In this document: in pieces, positions 1 to 8,380 of the stretch
Position numbering within the stretch: the first letter of the stretch is position 1
Layout of the letters: every line of letters starts with the position of its first letter
Assembly (NCBI RefSeq): GCF_014077625.1
Contig: NZ_JACFXU010000014.1
Coordinates: 434,001 to 498,000 of the forward strand
Direction of reading: 5' to 3'
Length of the DNA stretch: 64,000 nucleotides
From: Sediminihaliea albiluteola
GTDB taxonomy: Bacteria; Pseudomonadota; Gammaproteobacteria; Pseudomonadales; Halieaceae
Position numbers and translations under genes: made by a program
Notes under the pieces: generated by a model
What the model was told of the DNA's origin: nothing
Databases searched by the model: none
The model's input: the letters and a program-made list of their open reading frames with translations, nothing else

Positions 1-660
1 GCCGACTACATTAAGGTGGACAAGAGCCAGACCCTAGACTGGCCAGCGCTGCGTGAACTGGTGAAAGCTCGCGGTATGCGCAACTCCAATGTGATGGCGA
101 TTGCACCGACAGCAACCATCGCCAATATCACTGGTGTGTCACAGTCGATTGAGCCGACTTACCAAAACCTGTATGTGAAATCGAATCTGTCTGGCGAATT
201 CACCGTGGTCAACCCCTACCTAGTGAAAGACCTTAAGGCCCGCGGCTTGTGGGATGGGGTCATGGTCAACGACCTCAAATACTACGATGGTAGCGTGCAG
301 CAAATTGACCGTGTGCCGGAAGACTTGAAAGCCATTTACTCAACCGCTTTCGAAGTCGAGCCGCGCTGGTTGGTCGATGCCGCCAGCCGCCGTCAGAAGT
401 GGATAGATCAGGCTCAGTCGCTGAACCTGTACATCAACAACGCCAGCGGCAAGAAGCTCGATATCACTTACCGCATGGCCTGGTACAGCGGCCTGAAAAC
501 GACTTACTACCTGCGCTCACTAGCAGCAACAGGTACCGAGAAGTCCACTATTAGCACCGGCAACCTGAACGCTGTGTCATCCGGCGAACAGATGGGCGGC
601 CCTGCTCCGGTACCCGATGCCTGCTCACTGGACGACCCAGACTGCGAGGCCTGCCAATAG
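1..660 (+). CDS. nrdA: Ribonucleoside-diphosphate reductase alpha subunit, C-terminal part
   Basis: C-terminal 219 residues of the class Ia ribonucleotide reductase large subunit, which reduces ribonucleoside diphosphates to deoxyribonucleotides in the cytoplasm. The reading frame is open from base 1, so the 5' part lies outside the window; a GTG at 16 is only an internal codon. Family features visible are the [17 protein letters not shown] segment of the barrel and the flexible tail ending DCEACQ, whose CxxC pair relays electrons from thioredoxin or glutaredoxin to the active site. nrdB follows after 76 bases, so the two are almost certainly cotranscribed. Regulation cannot be judged because the upstream region is missing. 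Confidence 0.95.
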   Translation, partial: ADYIKVDKSQTLDWPALRELVKARGMRNSNVMAIAPTATIANITGVSQSIEPTYQNLYVKSNLSGEFTVVNPYLVKDLKARGLWDGVMVNDLKYYDGSVQQIDRVPEDLKAIYSTAFEVEPRWLVDAASRRQKWIDQAQSLNLYINNASGKKLDITYRMAWYSGLKTTYYLRSLAATGTEKSTISTGNLNAVSSGEQMGGPAPVPDACSLDDPDCEACQ

Positions 661-736
661 GCGGGCCCGTGCTGGGCAAGACAGCAGCGCAAGCAGCTAT
701 ACACGAACACACAACAGCCGTAGAGGACTATACGAT

Positions 737-2011
737 ATGTTGAATTGGGATGATTACCACGAAGAAGAGAGCAGCACTGCTAAGCCAGCCAAAGCGGCTG
801 CAGCTGCTCAAGCGCCAGTTGCCGAAGCACAGCCAGCAGCGGCACCAGCAGCAGCGGCCAGCCCCGCTGCGCCGGCGAGCACAGCAGCCACCACGGATGT
901 GCCAAAAGATGCCGCCAGTAATATCGCTGCCGCTGCCCGTGCCGTAGAGAACATCGATGTTGCACCAGGCCTAGAAGAGTTAGAGATGGGCGCCGCCCGT
1001 GTATCGGTCGACGAAAAAGCGATGATCAACTGCCGCGCCGACCTCAACCAACTGGTACCTTTTAAGTACGACTGGGCTTGGCAAAAGTATCTCGATGGTT
1101 GCGCCAACCACTGGATGCCGCAAGAAATCAACATGACAGCCGACGTCGCCACTTGGAAAAGCGCCGATGGCTTGACCGAAGATGAGCGCCGTATCGTCAA
1201 ACGCAGCCTGGGTTACTTCTCCACTGCCGACTCACTGGTTGCAAACAACTTGGTGCTGGGTATCTATCGCCTAATCACCAACCCTGAGTGCCGCCAGTAC
1301 TTACTGCGCCAGGCCTTTGAAGAGGCCATTCACACCCACGCCTATCAGTACTGCATCGAGTCACTGGGCATGGATGAGGGCGAAGTATTCAACATGTATC
1401 GCGAGATCCCCTCAGTTGCTAAAAAGGCCACTTGGAGCTTGGAGCAAACGCACAACCTGTCGGATCCCAACTTCAAAACCGGTACTGTAGAGAACGATCA
1501 GACACTGCTGCGCAATTTAATTGGCTTCTACGCCGTCACCGAAGGCATCTTCTTCTACTGTGGCTTCACCCAGATTTTGTCCATGGGTCGCCGCAATAAA
1601 ATGACTGGCGTGGCAGAACAGTTCCAGTACATTCTGCGCGATGAATCCATGCACTTGAACTTCGGCATCGACGTGATCAACCAGATCAAGCTGGAAAACC
1701 CACACCTGTGGACCGAAGAGTTCCAGAAGGAAGTCATCCAGATGATTCTTGAGGGCACCCAGCTGGAAATCGAATACGCCAGAGACAGCATGCCCCGAGG
1801 TGTACTGGGTATGAACGCCGCGATGATGGAAGAGTACTTGCAGTTTATCGCCAACCGTCGCCTGTCACAGCTCGGCCTACCTGAGCAATTCCCGGGAGCG
1901 GCCAACCCCTTCCCCTGGATGAGTGAAATCATGGACCTGCGCAAAGAGAAAAACTTCTTTGAAACCCGTGTGATTGAATATCAGACCGGCGGCGCGCTGA
2001 GCTGGGATTAA
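737..2011 (+). CDS. nrdB: Ribonucleoside-diphosphate reductase beta subunit (diiron-tyrosyl radical R2)
   Basis: The R2 subunit carries the diiron centre and tyrosyl radical that starts catalysis in NrdA. The ATG at 737 follows AGAGGA; an in-frame start at 617 inside nrdA is rejected. Residues 1-10 ([10 protein letters not shown]) are followed by a low-complexity Ala/Pro-rich stretch of about 75 residues before the conserved core. Likely metal and radical residues are D165, E196, H199 and Y203 (spacing EAIHTHAY matches the E. coli E115/H118/Y122 pattern), with a second ExxH in RDESMH. The C-terminal GGALSWD resembles the tail that docks into NrdA. The protein has 424 residues, longer than E. 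coli NrdB (about 375) because of the insert. Confidence 0.95.
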   Translation: MLNWDDYHEEESSTAKPAKAAAAAQAPVAEAQPAAAPAAAASPAAPASTAATTDVPKDAASNIAAAARAVENIDVAPGLEELEMGAARVSVDEKAMINCRADLNQLVPFKYDWAWQKYLDGCANHWMPQEINMTADVATWKSADGLTEDERRIVKRSLGYFSTADSLVANNLVLGIYRLITNPECRQYLLRQAFEEAIHTHAYQYCIESLGMDEGEVFNMYREIPSVAKKATWSLEQTHNLSDPNFKTGTVENDQTLLRNLIGFYAVTEGIFFYCGFTQILSMGRRNKMTGVAEQFQYILRDESMHLNFGIDVINQIKLENPHLWTEEFQKEVIQMILEGTQLEIEYARDSMPRGVLGMNAAMMEEYLQFIANRRLSQLGLPEQFPGAANPFPWMSEIMDLRKEKNFFETRVIEYQTGGALSWD

Positions 2012-2086
2012 ATCAGAGTGCCCGGTTGCTCTGCAGCCGGGCATCTCCGCTCTAAAACCTCTTTAAACAACGACGGGAAACCCGCT

Positions 2087-2278
2087 ATGGATGACCACGA
2101 TGAAAGGTCCGAGGATACCGAAACCATACTGATGGCGCTGGATCAGATCAGTCAAACCATCGAAGTGATGACTAGCGTGGTAGGCAAACTGCGCACCTTT
2201 GTCGAGCAAGAAGTTGCTAGCAATGGTCAGCAGCACGATTTACAAGAGGACCTGCGTCCTGACCGTGTGCTGCACTAG
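2087..2278 (+). CDS. Small acidic hypothetical protein downstream of nrdB
   Basis: A 63-residue ORF starting MDDHDERSEDTE, 75 bases after nrdB and in the same orientation. The ATG at 2087 has CGGGAAA upstream; a longer start at 2018 would begin almost at the nrdB stop and adds residues that look non-coding. The acidic N-terminus is followed by a heptad-like helical stretch (ILMALDQISQTIEVM) that could form a short coiled coil. There is no signal peptide or membrane segment. I do not recognise a family. Its position suggests cotranscription with nrdAB, and a role in the reductase is only a guess. Confidence 0.6.
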   Translation: MDDHDERSEDTETILMALDQISQTIEVMTSVVGKLRTFVEQEVASNGQQHDLQEDLRPDRVLH

Positions 2279-2326
2279 TACAAGGCTAACTCAGACTCAC
2301 CTTAGCGCAGTTTAATATTCCTATAT

Positions 2327-2350
2327 GAGTGCCGCAGCCAAACGGCACTC
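2327..2350 (+). terminator. Hairpin after the nrdAB unit (no U-tract)
   Basis: Perfect 8-bp inverted repeat GAGTGCCG / CGGCACTC with an 8-base loop, 49 bases after the small ORF. It is followed by GCTCTTAGC rather than a T-run, so it may be a 3'-end stabiliser or Rho-assisted terminator rather than a classical intrinsic one. Confidence 0.45.
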
Positions 2351-2389
2351 GCTCTTAGCTCTCCTCCCACTCACCCTCTATACTCCCCC

Positions 2390-2395
2390 TATAAT
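2390..2395 (+). promoter_or_regulatory. Candidate -10 box for the alcohol dehydrogenase gene
   Basis: A perfect TATAAT lies 21 bases before the ATG at 2417. No good -35 is seen at the right distance, so this would be a weak or activator-dependent promoter. Confidence 0.4.
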
Positions 2396-2416
2396 TTTAT
2401 TTAGAGCAGGCTAGAC

Positions 2417-3445
2417 ATGAGCACAATCTCTCTGGCGAGGATTCACGCGCCCAATGATATTCGACTCGACCGTGTTGAGATGCCCAAACCCGGGCCAAAT
2501 GACCTCCTTGTTAAGGTGCAAGTCTGCGGTATTTGCGGCTCTGACCTGAGCTATTTGAAGCTCGGCGGTATCCCAGGGGCCACTAGCCCAATGCCCATCG
2601 GGCACGAATTTTCTGGCGAAATTGCTGCAGCAGGGAGTCATGTCTCAGGCTTTAGCATCGGCGATCGCGTGGCAATTAATCCAGAGGGAGCCAACAATGC
2701 CATTGGTGGTGGCAGCAAGCACGGCGCGTTTTCACCCTATGTGCTCATTGAAAATGTAAGCAGCGACCCGGGCTTAGTGATCAAGCTCCCCGACACACTC
2801 GACTTCAAACTAGCGGCCCTTATCGAGCCCCTCGCGGTTGGCTTAAATGGCATCGATCGCTCGGCGCTACAAGCTGGCGAAAAAGTCGTGGTGTTTGGCG
2901 CCGGCCCGGTCGGCCTAGGGTGCGCACTACTGGCAAAACACTTTCAGGCCGCCGATGTGGTGGTTGTCGATTTGTCAGAAAAACGTCTAGCCGTTGCCAA
3001 AGAGCTAGGCTTGAAGCCTTTTCTGGCTAGCTCAGGCAGCATCAGTGACTTTCTCAAAGAACAGCACGGCAGTCGTAGCTTAGATCCCCGCTTGGGTGAA
3101 CAGCCGGCAACGGATATTTATATTGAAGCGACTGGGGTAGGCGATGTCTTCCAAACTATCCTCAATACCGCCAGAAAGAATGCCCGCATCGTGGTGATCG
3201 GCGTACACTTTGCACCGGTGCAGCTCGATATGCTGAACTTCCTGATGCGGCAGCTAACGATCAGCTCCTCAATGGCTTACAGTAACGACACTTTTGCCCG
3301 GGTCTGCGCGCTGCTCGAGTCGGGAGCGATTGACCCAAAACCGCTTATCACTCACCAGTTTGCACTCTCTGAGTTTGACGCGGCCTTTGCCCAAGCCAGC
3401 AAACAAAATGAGGCGATCAAGGTTCTGGTTGACTGCCAGCAATAA
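2417..3445 (+). CDS. Zinc-type medium-chain alcohol dehydrogenase, lacking structural zinc site
   Basis: A 342-residue member of the medium-chain dehydrogenase/reductase family (threonine/sorbitol dehydrogenase-like), which oxidises an alcohol with NAD(P)+. Catalytic-zinc residues are visible as CGICGSD (C40) and GHE (H62, E63). The nucleotide-binding motif GAGPVGLG lies near residue 160. The four-cysteine structural zinc loop expected near residues 90-110 is absent; that region reads NPEGANNAIGGGSKHG, without cysteines. The gene stands alone and converges with the flavoprotein gene (12 bases between stops). The substrate cannot be assigned, but the neighbouring oxidoreductases suggest alcohol or polyol catabolism. 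Confidence 0.85.
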   Translation: MSTISLARIHAPNDIRLDRVEMPKPGPNDLLVKVQVCGICGSDLSYLKLGGIPGATSPMPIGHEFSGEIAAAGSHVSGFSIGDRVAINPEGANNAIGGGSKHGAFSPYVLIENVSSDPGLVIKLPDTLDFKLAALIEPLAVGLNGIDRSALQAGEKVVVFGAGPVGLGCALLAKHFQAADVVVVDLSEKRLAVAKELGLKPFLASSGSISDFLKEQHGSRSLDPRLGEQPATDIYIEATGVGDVFQTILNTARKNARIVVIGVHFAPVQLDMLNFLMRQLTISSSMAYSNDTFARVCALLESGAIDPKPLITHQFALSEFDAAFAQASKQNEAIKVLVDCQQ

Positions 3446-3457
3446 CTAGCTGCCCCT

Positions 3458-4909
3458 TTAAATAACCCCAAAGTCCTGGGCTATACGCGCCGCAGGGATC
3501 ATTAGGCTGCGAATAATAAACTCCTGTTTACCCGGGTTTGCCACCGGCTGGGCCGACACAAGGGGAAAGGGAAGTTGATCAAGGCGATCAGCAGCCAGCG
3601 CTTGGGCCAGAGCCATGCCCATCATCGGCGCCATGACATTGCCCCAGGCATTAAAGTGCATCAGCCCGTAAACACCCTCGGCATGTTGATACATGCCGGG
3701 GAACTCTTGGTCGCGCATTGCCACGCGACCGGTCCAATAGGACTCGAGCTTTATCGGGAAATCTTGCGCTTCTGGCCAGGTCCGCTGAATCCATTTCAAA
3801 TGATGTTCAAAGTGCCACTGCGCATCCGCCGGTCGGCGGCGACTGGGCATTGATGCCGTCACTATTCGTTTATGCGCGTCGACGACTAAGGGGTTGAGAT
3901 CTATCGGCACCTGGGCCAAGGTGGCGCGGCTCGGCATAATAATATCGTAGAGCTCATCCGGTAATGGCTCTGTGCACAGCGCGTAAGCCGTCATCGGATA
4001 ACAGCTTTGTTTAAATGCGGGGACGATATCTGTGGCGTAAGCATTGGTGCAGAAAATGACCTTATCGCAGCGCACTGTAGCGCCCTGTTCGACTTGAACT
4101 TTCCAGCCAGAACCTTCAGGCGACAGCTTTTTGGCGGCGCTATCACCAAAGATGCGCGCTCCTAGACCCTGCGCTGCAGCGGCCATACCCGAACTTAAAA
4201 GATAGGGGTTAACGCGCCCACCAGACTCATATAACACGCCGTAGGGGTAATAATCTGAGCCCGTCATATCGCGCATCTGCGCGGCGTCGAGGTGTTTGAT
4301 GCTTTGACCTAAGCGCTCTGCAGGCCGGGCCGCTGAGCGGGCAAACTTGTCAAAGGCTTTCTGGGAGCTCATCGCGTTGAGATAGCCACTTTGGGTCGCA
4401 TCACAGTCGATGTTGTATTTAGCAGCAATATCGAAGGGAATCGTGTGGTGCTCTTGAAACAGCTTAAAAAATGCTTCGCCTTTATCAGGAAACTGCTCGA
4501 ACAGCTTGACATCTCTCAGCAGCGGAAGCACATGCCCAGCATTCCTGCCAGATGCCCCCCAACCGGGCTGTCGCGCTTCAACAACGACTGTATCCACCCC
4601 TAGCTCAGCTAGGTGGAGCGCCAAGGAGCAGCCGGCTAAACCAGCCCCGACAATCAGCACATCACAGCTCAGATCCTCGCTCAAGCTAGGGTAATCGGGG
4701 CCCTCACCTAAGGTTTTAGTCCAGCCACTACTGGCAAGCGGCACCGTGCCGCTGTCGTATGCCTGATGACTAGCGTCACTGAACTCCGCCTTGCTGGCGC
4801 CGACTTTAGCAGAAGCAGAGCTATCTCCCTCCGCACAGGCTGTCAAACTGCCCGCTACCAACAGTGCACTGCCTTGTTTAAGTACATCCCGCCTACTTAT
4901 CTTGCCCAT
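3458..4909 (-). CDS. Exported FAD-dependent oxidoreductase (DadA/PuuB-like), Tat lipoprotein
   Basis: A 483-residue DAO-family flavoprotein. The Rossmann motif GAGLAGCS and the downstream GWGASGRNAG segment resemble gamma-glutamylputrescine oxidase (PuuB) and D-amino-acid dehydrogenase. The N-terminus carries a twin-arginine motif (SRRDVLK) followed by a hydrophobic stretch and lipobox LTAC, so the folded FAD protein is probably exported by Tat and lipid-anchored. I chose the ATG at 4909, which has AGAGGCAGG upstream and places the RR motif near the start; the ATG at 4936 lacks a ribosome site. It lies just downstream of the quinohemoprotein gene, so both probably oxidise related substrates in the periplasm. 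Most PuuB-like proteins are cytoplasmic, which makes the export signal notable. Confidence 0.8.
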   Translation of the reverse strand: MGKISRRDVLKQGSALLVAGSLTACAEGDSSASAKVGASKAEFSDASHQAYDSGTVPLASSGWTKTLGEGPDYPSLSEDLSCDVLIVGAGLAGCSLALHLAELGVDTVVVEARQPGWGASGRNAGHVLPLLRDVKLFEQFPDKGEAFFKLFQEHHTIPFDIAAKYNIDCDATQSGYLNAMSSQKAFDKFARSAARPAERLGQSIKHLDAAQMRDMTGSDYYPYGVLYESGGRVNPYLLSSGMAAAAQGLGARIFGDSAAKKLSPEGSGWKVQVEQGATVRCDKVIFCTNAYATDIVPAFKQSCYPMTAYALCTEPLPDELYDIIMPSRATLAQVPIDLNPLVVDAHKRIVTASMPSRRRPADAQWHFEHHLKWIQRTWPEAQDFPIKLESYWTGRVAMRDQEFPGMYQHAEGVYGLMHFNAWGNVMAPMMGMALAQALAADRLDQLPFPLVSAQPVANPGKQEFIIRSLMIPAARIAQDFGVI

Positions 4910-4946
4910 TGTTGAGCCTGCCTCTGTACTAGTCATTTTAGTCAGA

Positions 4947-6881
4947 TCATTTGTCGTTCAGGCGGTAAACTAGCAAGGCGTTGCCCGCCTTCATAATCGA
5001 GCTGGCGCCAGAAGTAATATACAGCGCGTCTTGGCCGACCACGACCGGGTAGCCACTGACCTGCCCACCGCGAGCTACTCCGTTAACCGCCGGGTGCTCT
5101 AGCGCAGTGTCAATCTCGCGCAATAAGCGGCCATCACTGCTGGCATAAACCCGCACATAACCATCCCAAAAACTGGCAAAGACCATGTCGGAAACCACTG
5201 TCACTGCCGCGACTTGGCCGGCAATGCAGTAGTCACTGCCCCAGTTACAAGCCGGCTCAGGTGCTGCCGTGCGCCAGACAATCTCGCCCGTAGCGGGCTG
5301 CAGTGCGACTAGGGTGCCGGTAAACTTCCCCTCAGGTGAGTCGATATCCGATATGGGCACATAAATTTTGTCAGCGTCCGCTGCGAGGCTGTACATCACA
5401 CCACCCAAATCGCCCCCTTCCGACACTTTTGTTGACCACAGCAATCGCCCACCCTGATCTGGGTCTAGGGCGTGCACATAACCGGATTTTTGCCCCACTA
5501 CCACGAGGTCTTTATCCTCAGATAAGGCATACAACATGGCCGAAGTGCCACTAGAGAAAAAGTTTCTACAGTCGGTTTCGCGGCTAGCACACAGCGCCTC
5601 GCGCTCTTTCATAGCTGGCATTAAGGAGCGCTGCCAAGCCCGCTCACCGCTTTTAAGATCGTAGGCAATCACTGAATAGGGGCCACTGGCACCAGTAAAG
5701 CCATATTCTTCTGCTGTACTGGCATACACCAAACCGCGCTTAGTATCGATGTTCAGCGGGGTATAGGTCGATCCGCCTGCCGGGCCCTGTTTAAATTGCC
5801 CAGCGCCATATTCTGGCCCTAGATCACTTTGTTTGTCCTTATCTTGTAGCGCTGGCAGCGCGGCTAAAGGTGCCTGAATATGATCCTGCTTCCACAGTAA
5901 GCGCCCGGACTCTAGAGCCACAGCGGCAACGCCGCCTCTAGCACTACAACAAAAGTAATCCTGGTCGTGAGTCAGCGGATCTTCCATCGATGAAATAGCG
6001 ACATAAACCACGCCATCGTACACTGTCGGCGCAGCAGTGATGCGCACCAAGAGATGATCCGCAACCTGCGTTTTCCACAGCTCTTTTCCGCTACTGGCAT
6101 CCAGTGCATACACGCTGCCGCTATCGTCACCAAAGACAGCGACGCTCGCTGGAAGTCCCCCTGCCTGATACTCAGCATTTGGCATAGTGGCAACAGTCAC
6201 TGAGCGCACAATTCGAGACTGTGTTGGATAAGCCCAGTTCACACAGCCATGCTCTGCATTGAGTGCAAGCACATAGCCTGTGCCCGCCAAGAACAGCGCA
6301 TCACCGCCAACAGTCACTGGGCCGGCGGCTCCGCCCGGATAAGCGTAAGCCCAACTCAAGTGCAGACGATCTAAAGATTCAGCATTTAAACTGCGGTGTT
6401 GGCGATAGCGGAGGCCGCGAAAATCACCGTGGGTGTTCGACCAGTCGCCCTCAGCAAGCTGCACAGCACTGCTCTGCTTGGCACAGAGCTGAGTATTGGG
6501 GTCAGGAATTGGCGAGGGCTCTCTACCGGTCAGCAGTTTAACCAAGGAAATGATTTGTTCCTCCGATAACCCTTCAGCCATTGGTGACATGCTGCCACTC
6601 ACTAGCGCTGCATAAGCATTTTCAGGGGGCTGATAACGCAGGGATGCCCGGGGAGGTATACGGCCATTGGCATTATCATGACATTGCGCACAGCGACTTT
6701 TATATAAACTAGCTGCTGGAGAATCCGCGTTTAGCACATCGCTATTGATGTTGCCCATGCCATCCATCAGGGGCGCTTCCTGTGCGCTAGCCCCGATAGC
6801 AAAGCACGCTAGAAGCAGCACTAAAACTAACAGCGGCAGGCCAGTATTGGATTGAAAACGATCATTATTAAATTTATTCAT
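4947..6881 (-). CDS. Periplasmic quinohemoprotein alcohol dehydrogenase (PVA-dehydrogenase-like)
   Basis: A 644-residue protein with a Sec signal peptide (cleavage near ASA-Q, residue 33), an N-terminal cytochrome c domain (CAQCH, C64/C67/H68, with methionines near 98-101 as possible axial ligands) and a C-terminal PQQ beta-propeller made of repeats of the type VYALDASSGKELW. The adjacent cysteines C311-C312 in a CCSARG context match the vicinal disulfide seen in PQQ alcohol dehydrogenases, and the order cytochrome c then propeller is that of polyvinyl-alcohol dehydrogenase. It would oxidise an alcohol and pass electrons through heme to the respiratory chain. It is the first gene of a two-gene unit with the exported flavoprotein. 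The real substrate is unknown. Confidence 0.85.
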   Translation of the reverse strand: MNKFNNDRFQSNTGLPLLVLVLLLACFAIGASAQEAPLMDGMGNINSDVLNADSPAASLYKSRCAQCHDNANGRIPPRASLRYQPPENAYAALVSGSMSPMAEGLSEEQIISLVKLLTGREPSPIPDPNTQLCAKQSSAVQLAEGDWSNTHGDFRGLRYRQHRSLNAESLDRLHLSWAYAYPGGAAGPVTVGGDALFLAGTGYVLALNAEHGCVNWAYPTQSRIVRSVTVATMPNAEYQAGGLPASVAVFGDDSGSVYALDASSGKELWKTQVADHLLVRITAAPTVYDGVVYVAISSMEDPLTHDQDYFCCSARGGVAAVALESGRLLWKQDHIQAPLAALPALQDKDKQSDLGPEYGAGQFKQGPAGGSTYTPLNIDTKRGLVYASTAEEYGFTGASGPYSVIAYDLKSGERAWQRSLMPAMKEREALCASRETDCRNFFSSGTSAMLYALSEDKDLVVVGQKSGYVHALDPDQGGRLLWSTKVSEGGDLGGVMYSLAADADKIYVPISDIDSPEGKFTGTLVALQPATGEIVWRTAAPEPACNWGSDYCIAGQVAAVTVVSDMVFASFWDGYVRVYASSDGRLLREIDTALEHPAVNGVARGGQVSGYPVVVGQDALYITSGASSIMKAGNALLVYRLNDK

Positions 6882-6969
6882 TACTCACATCCTGACAAAA
6901 ACACCCTTCAAAGCCAGTCACTGTCAGCTCAAGAGTTTCAAGGCTTTAGACTTATCAGCGCAAGTTATA

Positions 6970-6985
6970 CAAGACGACTGTCTTG
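6970..6985. promoter_or_regulatory. Candidate TetR-family operator
   Basis: Perfect inverted repeat CAAGAC-GACT-GTCTTG. It continues imperfectly outward (TA on the left; TGTA on the right after one extra base). Its size and symmetry fit a TetR-type operator, and it sits between the TetR gene and the oxidoreductase operon, 89 bases before the latter's start codon. Confidence 0.45.
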
Positions 6986-7134
6986 CTGTAAAGCATAATG
7001 ACCTGCTCGGACCAACACAGCAACATCGCTCGACCCAAGCTAAACAGAGCAGCCATGCCATCAGGCCACCATTGCTCGAGGCAAAGACTAAGGCGGTTTT
7101 ATTTAAGCCTTAGGAAGCGCCGCGCTTTCGCCCC

Positions 7135-7140
7135 TATAAT
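7135..7140 (+). promoter_or_regulatory. Candidate -10 box for the TetR gene
   Basis: Perfect TATAAT 57 bases before the ATG at 7197; the -35 region (near 7110-7115) is poor. The implied transcript start near 7147 supports the ATG at 7197. Confidence 0.45.
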
Positions 7141-7196
7141 GGCGCGTGACACAGCTGAGCAATGTCAGACCATGCCAGGCAGATAACGGATTCAAT

Positions 7197-7850
7197 ATGC
7201 AAAAAAGCAGTTTCCCCAAAGTAAGCGAGTCAACCCAACAAAGACGGGAATATATTATTCAAGCAGCCACTCGTGTCATTGCGGAGCAGGGCTTAGCCGC
7301 CCTCTCAGTCCGCTCAGTAGCCACTGAAGCCGGCTGCTCTCGCGGGCTGGTGGAACACTATTTTCGTAATAAAACCACATTGCTAGTCGCATCTAACGAC
7401 TGGGCCAATAGAGTTTATTTAGAGCGAGTCCAAGCAGCGGTAGGATCCCTGACAGGACTGACTGCACTAGAGATTAGACTGCGAAATCTGCTGCCCTATA
7501 ACAGCACTATCCACGATGAATGGAAGGTCAGGGTGGCGTTCTGGCACCAAGGCATCACCCTCCCCCTAGTTGAGCAAAGTAACAACCAGTCTTTCTATGC
7601 GGTCTACTCTGCGCTCCTAGCGGACCTTCAGCAGGCCCATGAAGCCGGTGAGATCTGTGCCAAAATACCCGTAATTGAAACCTCAGAGCTGTTACTGATG
7701 ACCGTTATTGGGCTTTGTACTAGCTGTATGAATGACGCTGAACTTCGTCAAAAAGCCCCCATGGATCGCCGCATCGCCATGATAATGGGCTTCTTAAAAA
7801 CAGGGGATGTGTCCTCGCTAAAAGTAGGCGACCCTAAAATAGACTACTAA
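7197..7850 (+). CDS. TetR/BetI-like transcriptional regulator
   Basis: A 217-residue repressor-type protein. An N-terminal TetR helix-turn-helix spans about residues 18-60 (IIQAATRVIAEQG ... LSVRSVATEAGCSRGLVEHYFRNK). The C-terminal ligand domain, with the EWKVRVAFWHQ segment, resembles the BetI subgroup. The ATG at 7197 is preferred over a GTG at 7146. It is divergent from the quinohemoprotein/flavoprotein operon and an inverted repeat lies between them, so it most likely represses that operon until an alcohol or amine ligand binds. The ligand and target are inferred. Confidence 0.8.
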   Translation: MQKSSFPKVSESTQQRREYIIQAATRVIAEQGLAALSVRSVATEAGCSRGLVEHYFRNKTTLLVASNDWANRVYLERVQAAVGSLTGLTALEIRLRNLLPYNSTIHDEWKVRVAFWHQGITLPLVEQSNNQSFYAVYSALLADLQQAHEAGEICAKIPVIETSELLLMTVIGLCTSCMNDAELRQKAPMDRRIAMIMGFLKTGDVSSLKVGDPKIDY

Positions 7851-7982
7851 GCCATAAGGGCGATTGCGAGCCATGTCATCGCGTGCCAGCTCAAGCTTTA
7901 GTAGTTTCTATTATTCAATTATGTCAGCAATTCTCGTATGATCTATGCAACAACAACTACCGCCCTTATTAGGAGCACTACT

Positions 7983-8357
7983 ATGTACACAGCGCGCGCT
8001 ATCATGTTGTTCAAAGCACTCATATTGATTTGTGCCACGACCTTCAGTACAGCCCAAGCAGCGGTCATCTCCACCTCGGAGTATATCGTCAACGAAACGC
8101 AAAGCAGCCACTTAAGCAATGTTGAGCGCCTCTTGGCACGAGATGACGTTCAACAACAGCTAGTAGCCATGGGCGTGTCCCCCGAAGAAGCCTTAGCACG
8201 AGTCGCTGCACTTAGCCCTTCTGAGCTGCAGCTACTGAGTCAGCGTGCGCAAGAAATGCCTGCCGGTAGTGGCGTACTGGGACTGATCGGTGCGGTATTT
8301 GTGGTACTGCTAGTTTTAGAGCTGGTCGGCGTTACCAACGTATTTAACTCTATCTGA
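7983..8357 (+). CDS. PA2779-family small exported membrane protein
   Basis: A 124-residue protein matching the pseudomonad PA2779 family: a Sec signal peptide, a helical RDDVQQQLVAMGV ... EEALARVAALS region, the signature PAGSG, and one C-terminal transmembrane helix (residues about 96-118) ending NVFNSI. The ATG at 7983 follows TTAGGAG; the longer ORF from 7938 lacks a ribosome site. The next gene starts 23 bases later and encodes the PA2778-family peptidase-like lipoprotein, the usual partner. Function is unknown. The pairing suggests the small protein is a substrate, anchor or regulator of the peptidase. Confidence 0.8.
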   Translation: MYTARAIMLFKALILICATTFSTAQAAVISTSEYIVNETQSSHLSNVERLLARDDVQQQLVAMGVSPEEALARVAALSPSELQLLSQRAQEMPAGSGVLGLIGAVFVVLLVLELVGVTNVFNSI

Positions 8358-8380
8358 AGCCAAGAGAGCTGGTCTCAAGG

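Larger units (their letters stand above)
6882..7196. promoter_or_regulatory. Divergent control region, quinohemoprotein gene / TetR gene
   Basis: 315 bases between divergent start codons and no credible ORF. It holds the inverted repeat at 6970-6985 and the TATAAT at 7135-7140, both listed separately. A GTG start at 7146 for the regulator would lie at the predicted transcription start and is therefore unlikely. Confidence 0.55.

Noticed and set aside
617-736. Upstream in-frame start for nrdB
   Set aside because: Lies within nrdA and gives an Arg/Ser-rich leader; the ATG at 737 has a good ribosome site and family-like N-terminus.
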